64,000 nucleotides of DNA from an uncultured Clostridia bacterium (GCA_947626145.1 CANQRB010000009.1:1-64000), one strand, 5' to 3'. Counted from the stretch's first letter, positions 10,226 to 20,390 are shown. The notes: generated by a model from the sequence alone, not told the origin. Numbers and translations: made by a program.

Positions 10226-11236
10226 TTACATTCCCTCCCTCAGAATTTCGGAAACCGCGTCTATGAGCCTTTGGTTTTCTTCCCTTGTGCGGACGGCGGC
10301 GCGGTAGTATTCCGGCCCGAGACCGTGGTAGTCCGAGCAGCAGCGTATGGCGATCTTTCTTTGCAGCAAGGCCTCGTCCAGACCGACGGGCCCCCTAAAC
10401 AGGAGGAAGTTTGCCTTCGAGGGGTACACCTTGAATCCTAGCCCCTCCAGCGCGGCGCTCAGGAAGCCCCGTTCCCGGGCCACGAGACGCCTTGTCCTCA
10501 AAATGAAATCTCCGTCCCCGAGAGCCGCCAGACCGGCGATCTGGGCAGGGGTGGAAACGCTCCAGCACGGCCCCCGGGCGGCGGTTTTTTCCGCAAGAAT
10601 CCTGTCCTCGCAGACTGCGTATCCCAGCCGAAGCCCCGCCATGGCGTAATTTTTTGTGAAGGCCTTTATCACGACCTGGGGCCTTATCCGGAGCGGGGTT
10701 TCCGCAAAGTCCCCAAAGCAGCCGTCGAGTATCAGCACTGTGCCCAGTCGGCGGCACCTTTCGTCTATCCTTTTCAACAAACCCTCATCCAAGATTCCGC
10801 CATCGGGATTGTTGGGACTGGCAAGAAAAACCGCTCCGCGGGGAGGAATGCGCTCCAAAATTCCGGCGTCGGTACGAAAGCCCGCCTCCTCGCGGAGGTG
10901 ATAGCGGCAGATTTCAGCTCCCGCCTCAAGGGCCGCTTTCTCGTACTCGGAAAAGGTCGGCGCAGTCACAAGGACTGTTTCGGGCCTTATGGCCGCCGCA
11001 AGCCGGTAAATTACATCCGCCGCTCCGTTGCCGCAGACTATATTTTCGGGCCCGACACCCTCCTTCTCCGCCAGCGCCCGCCGCAGCGCCCGACAGTTGG
11101 GGTCGGGGTAGGCTTCAAAGTCCGCAATATGGGCCCTCAGGGCGTCCTGGGCGGCCTCCGGCATACCGAGAGGGTTGATGTTCGCAGAAAAATCAAGGGA
11201 GATTTCCCGTGAATAGATGTCTCCGCCGTGGCTCAC
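10226..11236 (-). CDS. cobD: PLP-dependent threonine-phosphate decarboxylase (CobD-like aminotransferase fold)
   Basis: DFSANINPLGMP, NPDGGILD, AFTKNYAMAGLRLGYAVC; sits in the cob operon. Confidence 0.88.
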   Translation of the reverse strand: MSHGGDIYSREISLDFSANINPLGMPEAAQDALRAHIADFEAYPDPNCRALRRALAEKEGVGPENIVCGNGAADVIYRLAAAIRPETVLVTAPTFSEYEKAALEAGAEICRYHLREEAGFRTDAGILERIPPRGAVFLASPNNPDGGILDEGLLKRIDERCRRLGTVLILDGCFGDFAETPLRIRPQVVIKAFTKNYAMAGLRLGYAVCEDRILAEKTAARGPCWSVSTPAQIAGLAALGDGDFILRTRRLVARERGFLSAALEGLGFKVYPSKANFLLFRGPVGLDEALLQRKIAIRCCSDYHGLGPEYYRAAVRTREENQRLIDAVSEILREGM

Positions 11237-12198
11237 GACATCACCCCCGCAATCAGCGCTCTGAAAATGACGGCAGCGATTAGGGTCAGTACAGAGGTCA
11301 CGTACATTAGGCGGTTGGCCCGGCGTATGTCCCCGGCTTCGATGGGCCGAAGTCCGTCGCCGATGACCGGCTTTTTGTGCGTGACGCCGAAATATCTGGC
11401 GTCCCCGGCCAGCTCCACACCCAGGGCCCCCGCCATGACGGCCTCGGTCTGGGCGGAGTTGGGGCTGTCATGCTTCAGCCTATCCCTCCTCCATATACGG
11501 AAGGCGTTTTTTCGGTCAAGACCGGCGATTTTTGCGGAAAATATCATAGTCAGGGCGGTCAACCGCGAAGGTATGAGGTTGAGGATATCGTCCAGCCTTG
11601 CGGCCGCTTTGCCAAAGTCGATATATCTCTCGTTTTTGTAGCCTATCATTGAATCCATTGTGTTGGCCGCCTTGTAAAAAAATCCCAGCGGCGCACCCCC
11701 GACAGCCATCCAGAACAGCGGTGCGGTGACACCGTCCGAGGTGTTTTCCGCCACGGTTTCAACGGCCGCACGGGTTATGCCGTCCCTGCCGAGGCAGTCC
11801 GTGTCGCGCCCCACTATCATCGAGACGGCCCGCCGGGCTTCCTCCACATCGCCTTTTTCAAGCCCTTGGCAGACCTTCATGCTCTCATCCCTCAGGCAGC
11901 GTGCCGCCAGCATATAACAGCACATTACGCTTTCCGCCGCCATACCCAGCCACAGGTTGGCTTTGTAAAAAACCACAAGCGCCGCCGCCGGGGCCAATGT
12001 CCACGTCAAAAGCATTATGGCGGTCAGCGCCGCACCCGCCGCCCGAGCCGGCATCAGCCGCCGAAGCGGCTTTTCCAGTCCGGTTATCATTTTGCCCATG
12101 AGCCGCACCGGATGGGGGAGAAAGTGCGGGTCGCCCACCAGAGCGTCCAGCGCAAAGCCCAGCATCAGCGGCAGCGCCGCAAAAAATCCCTCTCTCAT
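11233..12198 (-). CDS. cbiB: Adenosylcobinamide-phosphate synthase CbiB
   Basis: ALDALVGDPHFLPHPVRLMGKMI, RDTDCLGRDGITRAAVETVAENTSDGVTAPLFW. Start set at the internal Met (MREGFF). Confidence 0.92.
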   Translation of the reverse strand: MREGFFAALPLMLGFALDALVGDPHFLPHPVRLMGKMITGLEKPLRRLMPARAAGAALTAIMLLTWTLAPAAALVVFYKANLWLGMAAESVMCCYMLAARCLRDESMKVCQGLEKGDVEEARRAVSMIVGRDTDCLGRDGITRAAVETVAENTSDGVTAPLFWMAVGGAPLGFFYKAANTMDSMIGYKNERYIDFGKAAARLDDILNLIPSRLTALTMIFSAKIAGLDRKNAFRIWRRDRLKHDSPNSAQTEAVMAGALGVELAGDARYFGVTHKKPVIGDGLRPIEAGDIRRANRLMYVTSVLTLIAAVIFRALIAGVMS

Positions 12199-12746
12199 AG
12201 CCTCTCCGTTATCCTCAGAACGCCGTCCCATTCGGTTATGTAGCCGCCGCCGTTCTCTACATGATATTCATAAAATTCCTTTTTGGGGACGGCATAGCGT
12301 TCCAGAATTGCCATTATTGTTCCACCGTGCGCCACAAGGGCCGTCGCGCCGGAAAGAGTGGGGAGGAGAGCCTCAAAGGCGGCGGCGCAGCGTTCGCAGA
12401 AGCCCCGCTTCGATTCTCCGCCGGGGAAGGCCATCTCTCCGCCGCTGTCTATCCAGCTCTGATAGGCTGGCGTGCCGTTGAGCTCGTCATAGCTGCGGCC
12501 CTCAAATTCTCCGAAATCACACTCTCTCAGGCCGTCGCAAATGATTGGTTCCCTGTCGGGATAGATGAGCCTGGCGGTCTCGGTGCAGCGGAGCAGGGGA
12601 CTCGTCACAACGGTGTCGGCCGCGGGATAGGACTTTCGCTCCAGCTCCGCCCGTCCCGCGGAGCAAAGCGGTTCGTCGGTACGGCCTATGTATCTGCCCT
12701 CAAGATTTCCGGCGGTTCTGCCGTGGCGTATAAAAATCAGCTTCAT
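12195..12746 (-). CDS. cobC: Histidine phosphatase family protein, probable alpha-ribazole phosphatase (CobC)
   Basis: MKLIFIRHGRTAGNLEGRYIGRTDEPL, ALVAHGGTI; start set at MKLIFIRHG. Confidence 0.85.
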   Translation of the reverse strand: MKLIFIRHGRTAGNLEGRYIGRTDEPLCSAGRAELERKSYPAADTVVTSPLLRCTETARLIYPDREPIICDGLRECDFGEFEGRSYDELNGTPAYQSWIDSGGEMAFPGGESKRGFCERCAAAFEALLPTLSGATALVAHGGTIMAILERYAVPKKEFYEYHVENGGGYITEWDGVLRITERL

Positions 12747-13075
12747 TTTACCTCTCCTTTTATCACTGTCGGAATACCGCAGGTCACCCGCTCCACGGTT
12801 ACTGCCCTCGCCGCCAGCAGACAGCCTGCCCGACCCACCTGCTCCCGCCACATGCGGTCGAACCTGTCCAGCGGGATAATGCCGCAGCCTATCTCGTCCA
12901 TGACGATTACCGCGTCCGGATTTTCATTCGCAAATCGCTCCGTCTCGGCCAGCGGGTCAAGTCCGTCGGCCATCCATTCCCTTATTTTCAAATGGAAGCC
13001 GCCAACGCAGCTCCCGTACCTTTCCATGGCGTAACGGGTCTTGCCCTGACAGGCCCCTCCTACTATAAGTCTCAC
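12743..13075 (-). CDS. Short CobU-like protein (110 aa; P-loop plus C-terminal part of the CobU fold)
   Basis: MRLIVGGACQGKTRYAMERYG; VIVMDEIGCGIIPLDRFDRMWREQVGR...VERVTCGIPTVIKG, similar to the end of the full-length CobU in the same operon. Confidence 0.75.
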   Translation of the reverse strand: MRLIVGGACQGKTRYAMERYGSCVGGFHLKIREWMADGLDPLAETERFANENPDAVIVMDEIGCGIIPLDRFDRMWREQVGRAGCLLAARAVTVERVTCGIPTVIKGEVK

Positions 13076-13848
13076 AGTACATACCCCCTGATCAAATCGG
13101 CCCCGACCGAGGCGGCTAATGCGGCAAGCTCACAGGTTTGCAGGAAATATCCCGCCAGATCTCCGGTGACGCCGCCGAATTTTTTGTATGACATACGGCG
13201 GTAATGGGCGAAGCTCAGGACTTCGGCGGCAAAGGCGCAGAGACCCGGGAGCGGATCGGCTAAAAGTGACAGGACAAGTGTCAGCGACAAAATCGCAAGC
13301 ACGCTTATGACGACCGCCCTTTTGTGAGCGGGACGGCGGAAGCTTTGCAGCGCCCCGTCTTTTTTGGCGCATCTCAGGGTCACCGCTCCAAGACCGCTGA
13401 GGGCCCTTGACTGTATAAAGATCAGGGAGCAGACCGTAATCATGCGTTGGTTTTTGAGCTGCGAGAACAGCCCCGCCTGTATCAGCAGATAAAGTCCGAG
13501 CCTGACTGCCGCAAAGGAGCCTATGTGCGGGTCATCCATGACCTCCAGCATTTTTTCCCTTGTGCCCCAGCAGGCCAGAGCGTCACAGACGTCGCAGTAG
13601 CCGTCGAGGTGTATGCCGCCGGTTATCAGCACCGGCACGGCGGCGGCCACCGCCCCGAGGAGGAGGCCGTTCACTCCAAGGGCGCTGCCGAGGCGCAGCC
13701 AGAGCAGCAGCACGCCCCCGATTACGGCTCCCACGAGGGGAAAGAAGCACAGGGCCCATTGGCGGTTTTCCTCTTTCCACTCCACATTGGGCACGGGAAT
13801 ACGCGAGTACATGAGAAAGGCCGAAAAAAGAGAATTTATCAGCTTCAC
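13072..13848 (-). CDS. cobS: Adenosylcobinamide-GDP ribazoletransferase (CobS)
   Basis: MYSRIPVP, GGIHLDGYCDVCDALACWGTREKMLEVMDDPHIGSFA. Confidence 0.93.
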   Translation of the reverse strand: MKLINSLFSAFLMYSRIPVPNVEWKEENRQWALCFFPLVGAVIGGVLLLWLRLGSALGVNGLLLGAVAAAVPVLITGGIHLDGYCDVCDALACWGTREKMLEVMDDPHIGSFAAVRLGLYLLIQAGLFSQLKNQRMITVCSLIFIQSRALSGLGAVTLRCAKKDGALQSFRRPAHKRAVVISVLAILSLTLVLSLLADPLPGLCAFAAEVLSFAHYRRMSYKKFGGVTGDLAGYFLQTCELAALAASVGADLIRGYVL

Positions 13849-14360
13849 AGGCTCCCTCCTTTGAGAATGACCGGTATTCCGCAGACGGTTTCTATCACTC
13901 TGTCGGCCATTTCAGCCAATTTTCCGTTAATACGCCCTATATTTCGTATATATTCGGCGGTTTCGGGCGGATAGAAAAAACCGTCGCCGCCTACCTGGGA
14001 CGTGACGACAATGAGCTCACCCGCCCGCCTGTTCAGTTCCGCTATGTCGGCCGCGATTTTTTCCACCGGATCGGCCACTTTGGCGGAAAAGGTTTCGTTG
14101 GCGCAGAGATTGGCCACGCATTCCAGCAAAACCACGCTGCCAGGTGAAATCGGAGCGCGGGCGACGTCGGTGTACCGCTCCACCGTGACAAAGCCCTTGC
14201 CCTCCCTTTGGCGTCGGTGACGGGTGATGGCCGCCTCGGCTTCGGCGCCGAAGGGCTCCATTGTGGCTATGTAAAATTTTTTGCCGGGAAGCTCCGCCGC
14301 CAACGACTCGGCGGCGGCGGATTTACCGCTCTTACTGCCGCCGGTTATCAGTGTCATCAT
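13845..14360 (-). CDS. cobU: Adenosylcobinamide kinase / adenosylcobinamide-phosphate guanylyltransferase (CobU)
   Basis: MMTLITGGSKSGKSAAAESLA, YIATMEPFGAEAEAAITRHRRQRE, VLLECVANLCANE. Confidence 0.92.
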   Translation of the reverse strand: MMTLITGGSKSGKSAAAESLAAELPGKKFYIATMEPFGAEAEAAITRHRRQREGKGFVTVERYTDVARAPISPGSVVLLECVANLCANETFSAKVADPVEKIAADIAELNRRAGELIVVTSQVGGDGFFYPPETAEYIRNIGRINGKLAEMADRVIETVCGIPVILKGGSL

Positions 14361-15396
14361 AATTTACGTACCTTTCCATGTTCAGATCCTCAAACCTGTG
14401 GGCGGAATTGTAGACCGCCAGCGCCCCGTCAAGCAGCGGCAGGAGCAGAATTCCGCCGGTGCCCTCGCCGAGGGCCAGCTCCGCTGTGATTATGGGCTTA
14501 AGGCCAAGGCGCGCCAAAAGCGGTCTGCCCGCCGGTTCCCCCGAAACGTGGGAGCAGAGCATGAAGTCTTTGGCCATCGGCTCGATTTCGGCGGCAATTA
14601 CCGCCGCCGCCGCTGAAATCAGGCCGTCGATTATTACCGGCAGCCGGTACACCGCTCCGCCAAGGAAAAGCCCGGCCATTCCGGCGATGTCGAGCCCGCC
14701 CGGCCCGGCCAGCAGCCCCATCGGATCGGCTTTGTCCGGCCTGTTGACGGACAGAGCCCGACGAATGGCGCTGACTTTACGGCGGAGACCGCCGTCGTCC
14801 AGTCCGGCCCCGCGTCCCGCCGTTACCTCGGGCGGCAGATCCAACAGCGCCGATGCGAGGGCGGCGGCGGTGGTGGTGTTGCCTATGCCCATTTCTCCTG
14901 CAACTATGATTTTGCAGCCCTGCCTTTTCAGATCTCTTACCAGATCCATGCCGACGGAAACTGCGGCGGAGGCCTGGGCCTCCGTCATGGCGGGCCCAAG
15001 GGCGATATTGCCGGTGCCGGCCCTTATCCGCCGGTCAAGGACGCCCGGAACAGGGGAGTTCATGCCAATGTCCACCGGCAGGACGTTTGTCCCGAAGGTT
15101 CTTGCCATCACGTTTATGCTGGAGGTGCCGGCGGCGAGGGCGGCGGCCACTATGGCCGTAACCTCGCTGCCCGACTGGGTCACGCCCTCGGCCGTTACGC
15201 CGTTGTCGGCACATAGCACGACCGCCGTCCGACTGTCGAGGTCAAAGCTTTCGCTGCCGTAAATGGCAGCGATTTTTGTAACGGCGTCCTCCAGCAGTCC
15301 CAAGCCGTGTATTGGCTTGGCCACGCCGTTCCACCTTTCCCTGGCCCTTTGAGCGGCCCCATCGTCACCGGGACGGATCGATTTTATGCGCTTCAT
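14332..15396 (-). CDS. cobT: Nicotinate-nucleotide--dimethylbenzimidazole phosphoribosyltransferase (CobT)
   Basis: VVLCADNGVTAEGVTQSGSEVTAIVA, GEMGIGNTTTAAAL, LGEGTGGILLLPLLD. Confidence 0.94.
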   Translation of the reverse strand: MKRIKSIRPGDDGAAQRARERWNGVAKPIHGLGLLEDAVTKIAAIYGSESFDLDSRTAVVLCADNGVTAEGVTQSGSEVTAIVAAALAAGTSSINVMARTFGTNVLPVDIGMNSPVPGVLDRRIRAGTGNIALGPAMTEAQASAAVSVGMDLVRDLKRQGCKIIVAGEMGIGNTTTAAALASALLDLPPEVTAGRGAGLDDGGLRRKVSAIRRALSVNRPDKADPMGLLAGPGGLDIAGMAGLFLGGAVYRLPVIIDGLISAAAAVIAAEIEPMAKDFMLCSHVSGEPAGRPLLARLGLKPIITAELALGEGTGGILLLPLLDGALAVYNSAHRFEDLNMERYVNYDDTDNRRQ

Positions 15397-16726
15397 TTCT
15401 GTACTCCTGACATTTTTTGATAAAGTTCACGGCCGTTTCCGGAGCGGAATAAAAATACAGGTGCGGAAATCCGGCGTAGAGAGAAGGCCCGCAGTGGGCG
15501 CAGCGGTAAGTCCTGCCGTCGGCCTTTTCCGCCGTCATGCTGCCGCCGGGGGAGGTGCTGTCCCAGTAATGAAACTCGTGGGCCTTGATTTTTTTCCCCC
15601 TGTCCGCCAGCATACAGCCGTTTTCCGCCGTAAGTGTGACGTAGCCGAAGCGCCGCAGGCTGTCGGTTTTGAAGGCTTTGCCCTCAATGGCGCCCACCAT
15701 CGGCCAATCGTTGCCATCGCCGTCCTCCATCGAGGCGTGCAGGTACATGAAGCCGCCGCACTCGGCTATCGTGGGCAGTCCGGCGGCGATTTTGGAGCGG
15801 ATGTCCTCGAGCATGGGCCTGTTGGCGGAAAGCCGCCGGGCGTAAAGCTCCGGATAGCCGCCGCCCAAAATCAGTCCGTCCGCGCCGTCGGGCAGGGAGC
15901 GATCGCAAAGTGGAGAAAACTCCGCCGTATCACAGCCCAGCTCCCGCAGGAGGTCGAGATTGTCCTCATAGTAAAAGCAAAAGGCGTTGTCCCTCGCCAC
16001 GGCAATCCTCGGCGGAGCGCCGGAGATTTTGGGTATTTCCGGGGGAGAGGACTGTCTGCACGGCCCAGCTTCGGCCAGCTCAAGTATGCGGTCGATGCTG
16101 ATATGCTCCTCCGCCAGTTCACCCAGCCGGGCCACTTTTTCCTTTAAATCAGCTGCCTCGTCCGCCGTGACAAGGCCAAGGTGACGGCTTTTGAACGCGC
16201 AGTCGGGCCTGACGGGCAGTCTGCCCAGATATTCGGCGCCCAGCTGCGAGCACAGCTCCCTCGTCTGCGACACAAGGCTGTCGGGCAGGCGGTTAAAGAT
16301 AAATCCGGCTATGTTGTTTGGATTGCGGAAGGTCAGGAAGCCCTTTATCACCGCTCCGACGGAAAGGCTCATGCCCCGGCAGTTCACCACGATTATGGCG
16401 GGAGTCCCCGTTTCCAGAGAAAGGCTGTGGGACGAGCCGGCCTCGGCCGCTCCGTCGTAAAAGCCCATAACTCCCTCAATGACCGAAATCCCGGCCGAAT
16501 GTTTCTGCAAAAGAAAATTTACGGTATTTGCGTCGCAGAACCATGAGTCAAGATTGCGGGACGGCACGCCGATAATACGGCTGTGGAACATGGGATCGAT
16601 ATAGTCCGGCCCGCACTTGAAGGCCGACACGCCGGCTCTCCGGCTGACGAGGGCCTGAAGTATGGCGCAGGTGACGGTGGTCTTGCCGCAGCCGCTGGAG
16701 GTTCCGGCTATCATAAAACGTTTCAT
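15365..16726 (-). CDS. cbiA: Cobyrinate a,c-diamide synthase (CbiA)
   Basis: MIAGTSSGCGKTTVTCAILQALVSR, FKCGPDYIDPMFH, LILGGGYPELYA, AECGGFMYL. Confidence 0.95.
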   Translation of the reverse strand: MKRFMIAGTSSGCGKTTVTCAILQALVSRRAGVSAFKCGPDYIDPMFHSRIIGVPSRNLDSWFCDANTVNFLLQKHSAGISVIEGVMGFYDGAAEAGSSHSLSLETGTPAIIVVNCRGMSLSVGAVIKGFLTFRNPNNIAGFIFNRLPDSLVSQTRELCSQLGAEYLGRLPVRPDCAFKSRHLGLVTADEAADLKEKVARLGELAEEHISIDRILELAEAGPCRQSSPPEIPKISGAPPRIAVARDNAFCFYYEDNLDLLRELGCDTAEFSPLCDRSLPDGADGLILGGGYPELYARRLSANRPMLEDIRSKIAAGLPTIAECGGFMYLHASMEDGDGNDWPMVGAIEGKAFKTDSLRRFGYVTLTAENGCMLADRGKKIKAHEFHYWDSTSPGGSMTAEKADGRTYRCAHCGPSLYAGFPHLYFYSAPETAVNFIKKCQEYRNEAHKIDPSR

Positions 16727-17907
16727 CTCGGGTCGCTCCTGACAATAAAAACGGGATTTTCTGCCGTCATAAGACTGTGAGCGCCCACGGGCCGGGCACG
16801 GGTCACCGCCAGCTGGGTCACTTCGCTGTTTTTGCCGAAAACGGAAACGCAGCGGTTCAGTGTCTCGAGGGAAACGGCGTTTGCGACTATTATCGATGCC
16901 GGATTTTTCTCCCGTGCCGCGGCGACGATTCCTTCAAGTCTGCCCCCGCTCCCGCCAATGAACACCCTGTCAGGGGCGGGGAGGGAACGCAGAGCCTCCG
17001 GCGCGGCACCGGTGACGATTTCAATGTTGTCGCAGGCAAATTTCCTGCGGTTGCGGTCAACAAGCTCCGCCGCGTCGGGATTGCGTTCGACGGCGTACAC
17101 CCTTCCCTCGCCGCAGCGGAGGGCCATTTCCACCGAAACGGAGCCTGTGCCCGCTCCCACGTCCCAGCAGACGTGAGCGGGGGAAATGTCCAGCTTTGCC
17201 GTGCTTACGCAGCGCACTTCGGCCTTGGTCATTGGCACGTCCCCACGGATAAATTCTCCGTCGGGAATGCAGCTCCGGGGGCTTTGCCAATTTGGGTTTT
17301 CCGCGATTACCGCGCTGAGGGTCGAGGCTTCGGCGCCGCACAGCTCCTCCGCATAGCCTGCGGTTATCCTTTCGTTTTCAAGGGCCAGATTTTCGCCCAC
17401 GCTGATTTTTGTCCCGCCCAGACCGTAGTCGGTCAGACGGCGGCACACCGTTCCGACAGTCATTCCGCCGCCCAGCAGAAAAAAGGTTCTTTCATGTGAA
17501 GCCACGGCGCGGGCGATGTTCCCGTCACGGCCGTGCAGGCTGACGAAATACAGACCCTCCCACTGCGTTTTCAGCCTTGAGCAGAGGTAGACCGGGGTCG
17601 AGATGCCGCATATTACCCGTGTGTCGAGCCCGTCAAGCAGGGGCAGGAGCCTTTTAGCCCCGCTGTAAAAGCCGCAGTCCCCCGACATAAGCACTGCGCA
17701 GCGCCCGCAGGGGCTTGCTTTTATATAGGCGGCGATCTCCGCGCTGTCGTAGGAGACCAGCGACGGCTTGTCTCCAAGGTCGAAAAGGCTCAATACCCGT
17801 CCCGCGCCTATGCAGACCTCCGCGTCTCTGACGGCAGCCGAGGCTTCGGCGGTGAGGGTCGAGGCTCCGTCCATCCCGACGCCTATTATGTAAACGGTTT
17901 TATTCAC
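16723..17907 (-). CDS. cbiET: Fused CbiE/CbiT (precorrin-6Y C5,15-methyltransferase, decarboxylating)
   Basis: N-terminal corrin methyltransferase (IIGVGMDGASTLT, SGDCGFYSGAKRLL) fused to a SAM methyltransferase with VCWDVGAGTGSVSVEMAL. Confidence 0.92.
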   Translation of the reverse strand: MNKTVYIIGVGMDGASTLTAEASAAVRDAEVCIGAGRVLSLFDLGDKPSLVSYDSAEIAAYIKASPCGRCAVLMSGDCGFYSGAKRLLPLLDGLDTRVICGISTPVYLCSRLKTQWEGLYFVSLHGRDGNIARAVASHERTFFLLGGGMTVGTVCRRLTDYGLGGTKISVGENLALENERITAGYAEELCGAEASTLSAVIAENPNWQSPRSCIPDGEFIRGDVPMTKAEVRCVSTAKLDISPAHVCWDVGAGTGSVSVEMALRCGEGRVYAVERNPDAAELVDRNRRKFACDNIEIVTGAAPEALRSLPAPDRVFIGGSGGRLEGIVAAAREKNPASIIVANAVSLETLNRCVSVFGKNSEVTQLAVTRARPVGAHSLMTAENPVFIVRSDPR

Positions 17908-18659
17908 AAATCACGCCCTCCGTATTGCTTTATTAGAATTTCTTTTACTTCGCCCAGCGAAAGGCCCGTTTCCTCGGGACGGCGGATTATGAGCGGAATT
18001 GCGCCGCAGATTTCGGCCGCCTTCAGCTTTTCCTCGAAGCCGCCCACCCTGCCGCCGTCCTTCGTCACCAGATAACGGGCGTCGAACCGGCGGAGCTGTT
18101 CGAGATTTTCCTCCACCGAGAAGGGCCCTCGGGCCGACACTATGCGTTCCGGATCAAATCCCAGTCCGATGCAGCGGCGGACAGCATCATCGACGGGCAG
18201 CACCCGCACGGCCAGCCGCCTGCGGTAGTCCTTCACACGGAGGAATGAGTCCAGTTCCTTGGCTCCGGTGGTTATGAGAGCCGGGCCGGACACCGTGTTC
18301 AGGTATTCCGCCGCCCCGTCGGCGTCGGTGAAATAAATCCCTCTTCCGGCAGTATCGCTCTTTTCACGAATCACTCTTATGGGACTTAGACCGGCCTTGG
18401 CACAGGCCCGGGCAATATTTTCGGTGGCCTCGGCGGCATAAGGGTGAGTGGCGTCTATTACCAGCCCGATGCGGCGCTTCCCTATGAAATCGAGCATCTC
18501 GCCCTCGTCCATTTTTCCAGTAAGTACGTCTGCCCCGTTCAGCAACGCGGCCCCATAGCCGGTAGTGACGCTCACATAGGCCGGTATGGATTTGGCGGCG
18601 CAGAACTCGGCCAGCTCACGGCCCTCGGTGGTGCCGCCGAAGATCAGAACACTAAACAT
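17904..18659 (-). CDS. cbiJ: Precorrin-6A/cobalt-precorrin-6A reductase (CbiJ)
   Basis: VLIFGGTTEGRELAEFCAAKSIPAYVSVTTGYG, VIDATHPYAAEATENIARAC, ITTGAKELDSF. Confidence 0.92.
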   Translation of the reverse strand: MFSVLIFGGTTEGRELAEFCAAKSIPAYVSVTTGYGAALLNGADVLTGKMDEGEMLDFIGKRRIGLVIDATHPYAAEATENIARACAKAGLSPIRVIREKSDTAGRGIYFTDADGAAEYLNTVSGPALITTGAKELDSFLRVKDYRRRLAVRVLPVDDAVRRCIGLGFDPERIVSARGPFSVEENLEQLRRFDARYLVTKDGGRVGGFEEKLKAAEICGAIPLIIRRPEETGLSLGEVKEILIKQYGGRDL

Positions 18660-19380
18660 TCCGATAGCCCCTCGGGGTCACCATCCTGCCGTTCACGACC
18701 TTTGTCTCGCTGCTGCCGACAAAAACGGTGGTAAGCATATCCGTCTGCGTGTCCCTCAGCTCGCTCAGGGTAAGGATGCGACTTTCCTGACCGCTCCGGC
18801 CGATGCCGCGCACGAAGCCGCAGACCGTGTCCGGACTTCTGTGGCGGAGGATTATGCCGCAGGCCCTCGCCAGCCGATCCGTCCGCCTGTGTGAGGCGGG
18901 GTTGTACAGAACTATGGCGAAGTCGGCCGCCGCCGCCATGTCGAGGCGCTTTTCTATTTTTTCCCAGGGCGTCAGCAGGTCGGAAAGGCTTATCGCCGCA
19001 AAATCGCAGGTCAGCGGCGAACCCAGAACCGCCCCGCCGCTGAGAGCGGCCGTCACCCCGGGAATTATCTCTAATTCAACGCCGGGCCATGAGGGGGACA
19101 GCTCGATGGCAAGCGATGCCAGCCCGTAAATCCCGCTGTCGCCGCTGCATATGAGCGCTGTGTCCCTGCCTTTTGCCGCTTCGCTGAGGGCAAGGGTCAC
19201 ACGCTCCTTTTCGTGGCGCATGGGTGTCGAGACAAAGATCTTTTCCGGAAAGATCTGTTTTATCAGCTCCACGTAAGCGGTATAACCTACAATAAGCTCA
19301 CTGTTAGCCAAAGCCTCCCGGGCGGCCAGTGTCATGCCGGCCTCGCCGCCCGGCCCAAAGCCCACGATGTATAGCTTCAT
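18652..19380 (-). CDS. cbiH: Precorrin-3B/cobalt-factor III C17-methyltransferase (CbiH)
   Basis: MKLYIVGFGPGGEAGMTLAAREAL, SGDSGIYGLASLA, IVLYNPASHRR. Confidence 0.92.
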   Translation of the reverse strand: MKLYIVGFGPGGEAGMTLAAREALANSELIVGYTAYVELIKQIFPEKIFVSTPMRHEKERVTLALSEAAKGRDTALICSGDSGIYGLASLAIELSPSWPGVELEIIPGVTAALSGGAVLGSPLTCDFAAISLSDLLTPWEKIEKRLDMAAAADFAIVLYNPASHRRTDRLARACGIILRHRSPDTVCGFVRGIGRSGQESRILTLSELRDTQTDMLTTVFVGSSETKVVNGRMVTPRGYRNV

Positions 19381-20390
19381 AGCGGTCTCCTTTCGTAGTC
19401 GAGGTCGATTTCCCGCTCGGCGGCGGCCAGTGTCATGCCGTTAAGCGCCGTACGCCGCAAAATCAGCCTGTTCCCGCCCAAGGCGGCGCTCCTCTCGCAG
19501 ACGTTGTCCGCGCCGGTCATGGCCATGACGAAATCCGAGCGGGCGAAGTCCCCCTCGACGGCCATCAGCTCCTCGGCGGTGTAAAATCTGAGGGGCAGGC
19601 CGTTGGCCTTACAGTATTCAAGTATGGCCTTTTCATCCCGCTTAAGGTCGATCGTGGCCGCCTCGGCGACGCGGCTGGGGTGTATTCCGGCCTTTTTCAG
19701 CGTTTCGGTAATGAACGATGACAGGGCCTCGGTTTCTACCCCTTTTTTGCAGCCTATCCCTATGACGATATTTGCGGGTGCCAGATGCAGGGTTCGGGGG
19801 AAGGGAGCTTTCATTTCTCCCGAAACGCAGACCCCAAGCTCGCCGTCTGTAAATACGCCGTCGGGCAGATTCCTGACCTCGTAGTCGCTGTAAAAACCCA
19901 CGGCCCCGCCGTCGGTCACGGCGGCGGCAATTTCCTTTGCCAGTTCCGGCTCGAGGACGCAAAGTCCGTTGGCAGCGGCAAAGCTGTCCGGAGAAAAGCT
20001 TCTCCCCACGTCGGTGGCGGTGGTTATAACGGGGACGGCGCCGGTAATTTCGGCGATTTTTTCTGCGAGGGCGTTGGCCCCTCCCACATGGCCGGATAAA
20101 ACGGAAACGGAAAATTTCCCGCCCTCGTCCACGGCGACCACCGCCGGATCGGTGAATTTGGAGCGTATGTGGGGCGCTGTGACACGGACGGCTATTCCCA
20201 CCGCGGAAATAAAGATCAGGCCGTCGTATTTGCCGAAAATTTCCGTGATAAGTCCGCTCAGTGAGCGGAAGGAAACCGCGCCGCTCTCGGGGTGCTTCTC
20301 GAAGGCGTACCGGTCGCACTCAAGGGCCGCCGCTATTTCACGGGAAAGGGCGTTTCCCTTTCTTGTGAGGGAAATTATCGCATACCTCAT
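19377..20390 (-). CDS. cbiG: Cobalt-precorrin-5A hydrolase (CbiG)
   Basis: VSVLSGHVGGANALAEKIAEITGAVPVITTATDV, IGIGCKKGVETE. Confidence 0.93.
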   Translation of the reverse strand: MRYAIISLTRKGNALSREIAAALECDRYAFEKHPESGAVSFRSLSGLITEIFGKYDGLIFISAVGIAVRVTAPHIRSKFTDPAVVAVDEGGKFSVSVLSGHVGGANALAEKIAEITGAVPVITTATDVGRSFSPDSFAAANGLCVLEPELAKEIAAAVTDGGAVGFYSDYEVRNLPDGVFTDGELGVCVSGEMKAPFPRTLHLAPANIVIGIGCKKGVETEALSSFITETLKKAGIHPSRVAEAATIDLKRDEKAILEYCKANGLPLRFYTAEELMAVEGDFARSDFVMAMTGADNVCERSAALGGNRLILRRTALNGMTLAAAEREIDLDYERRPL

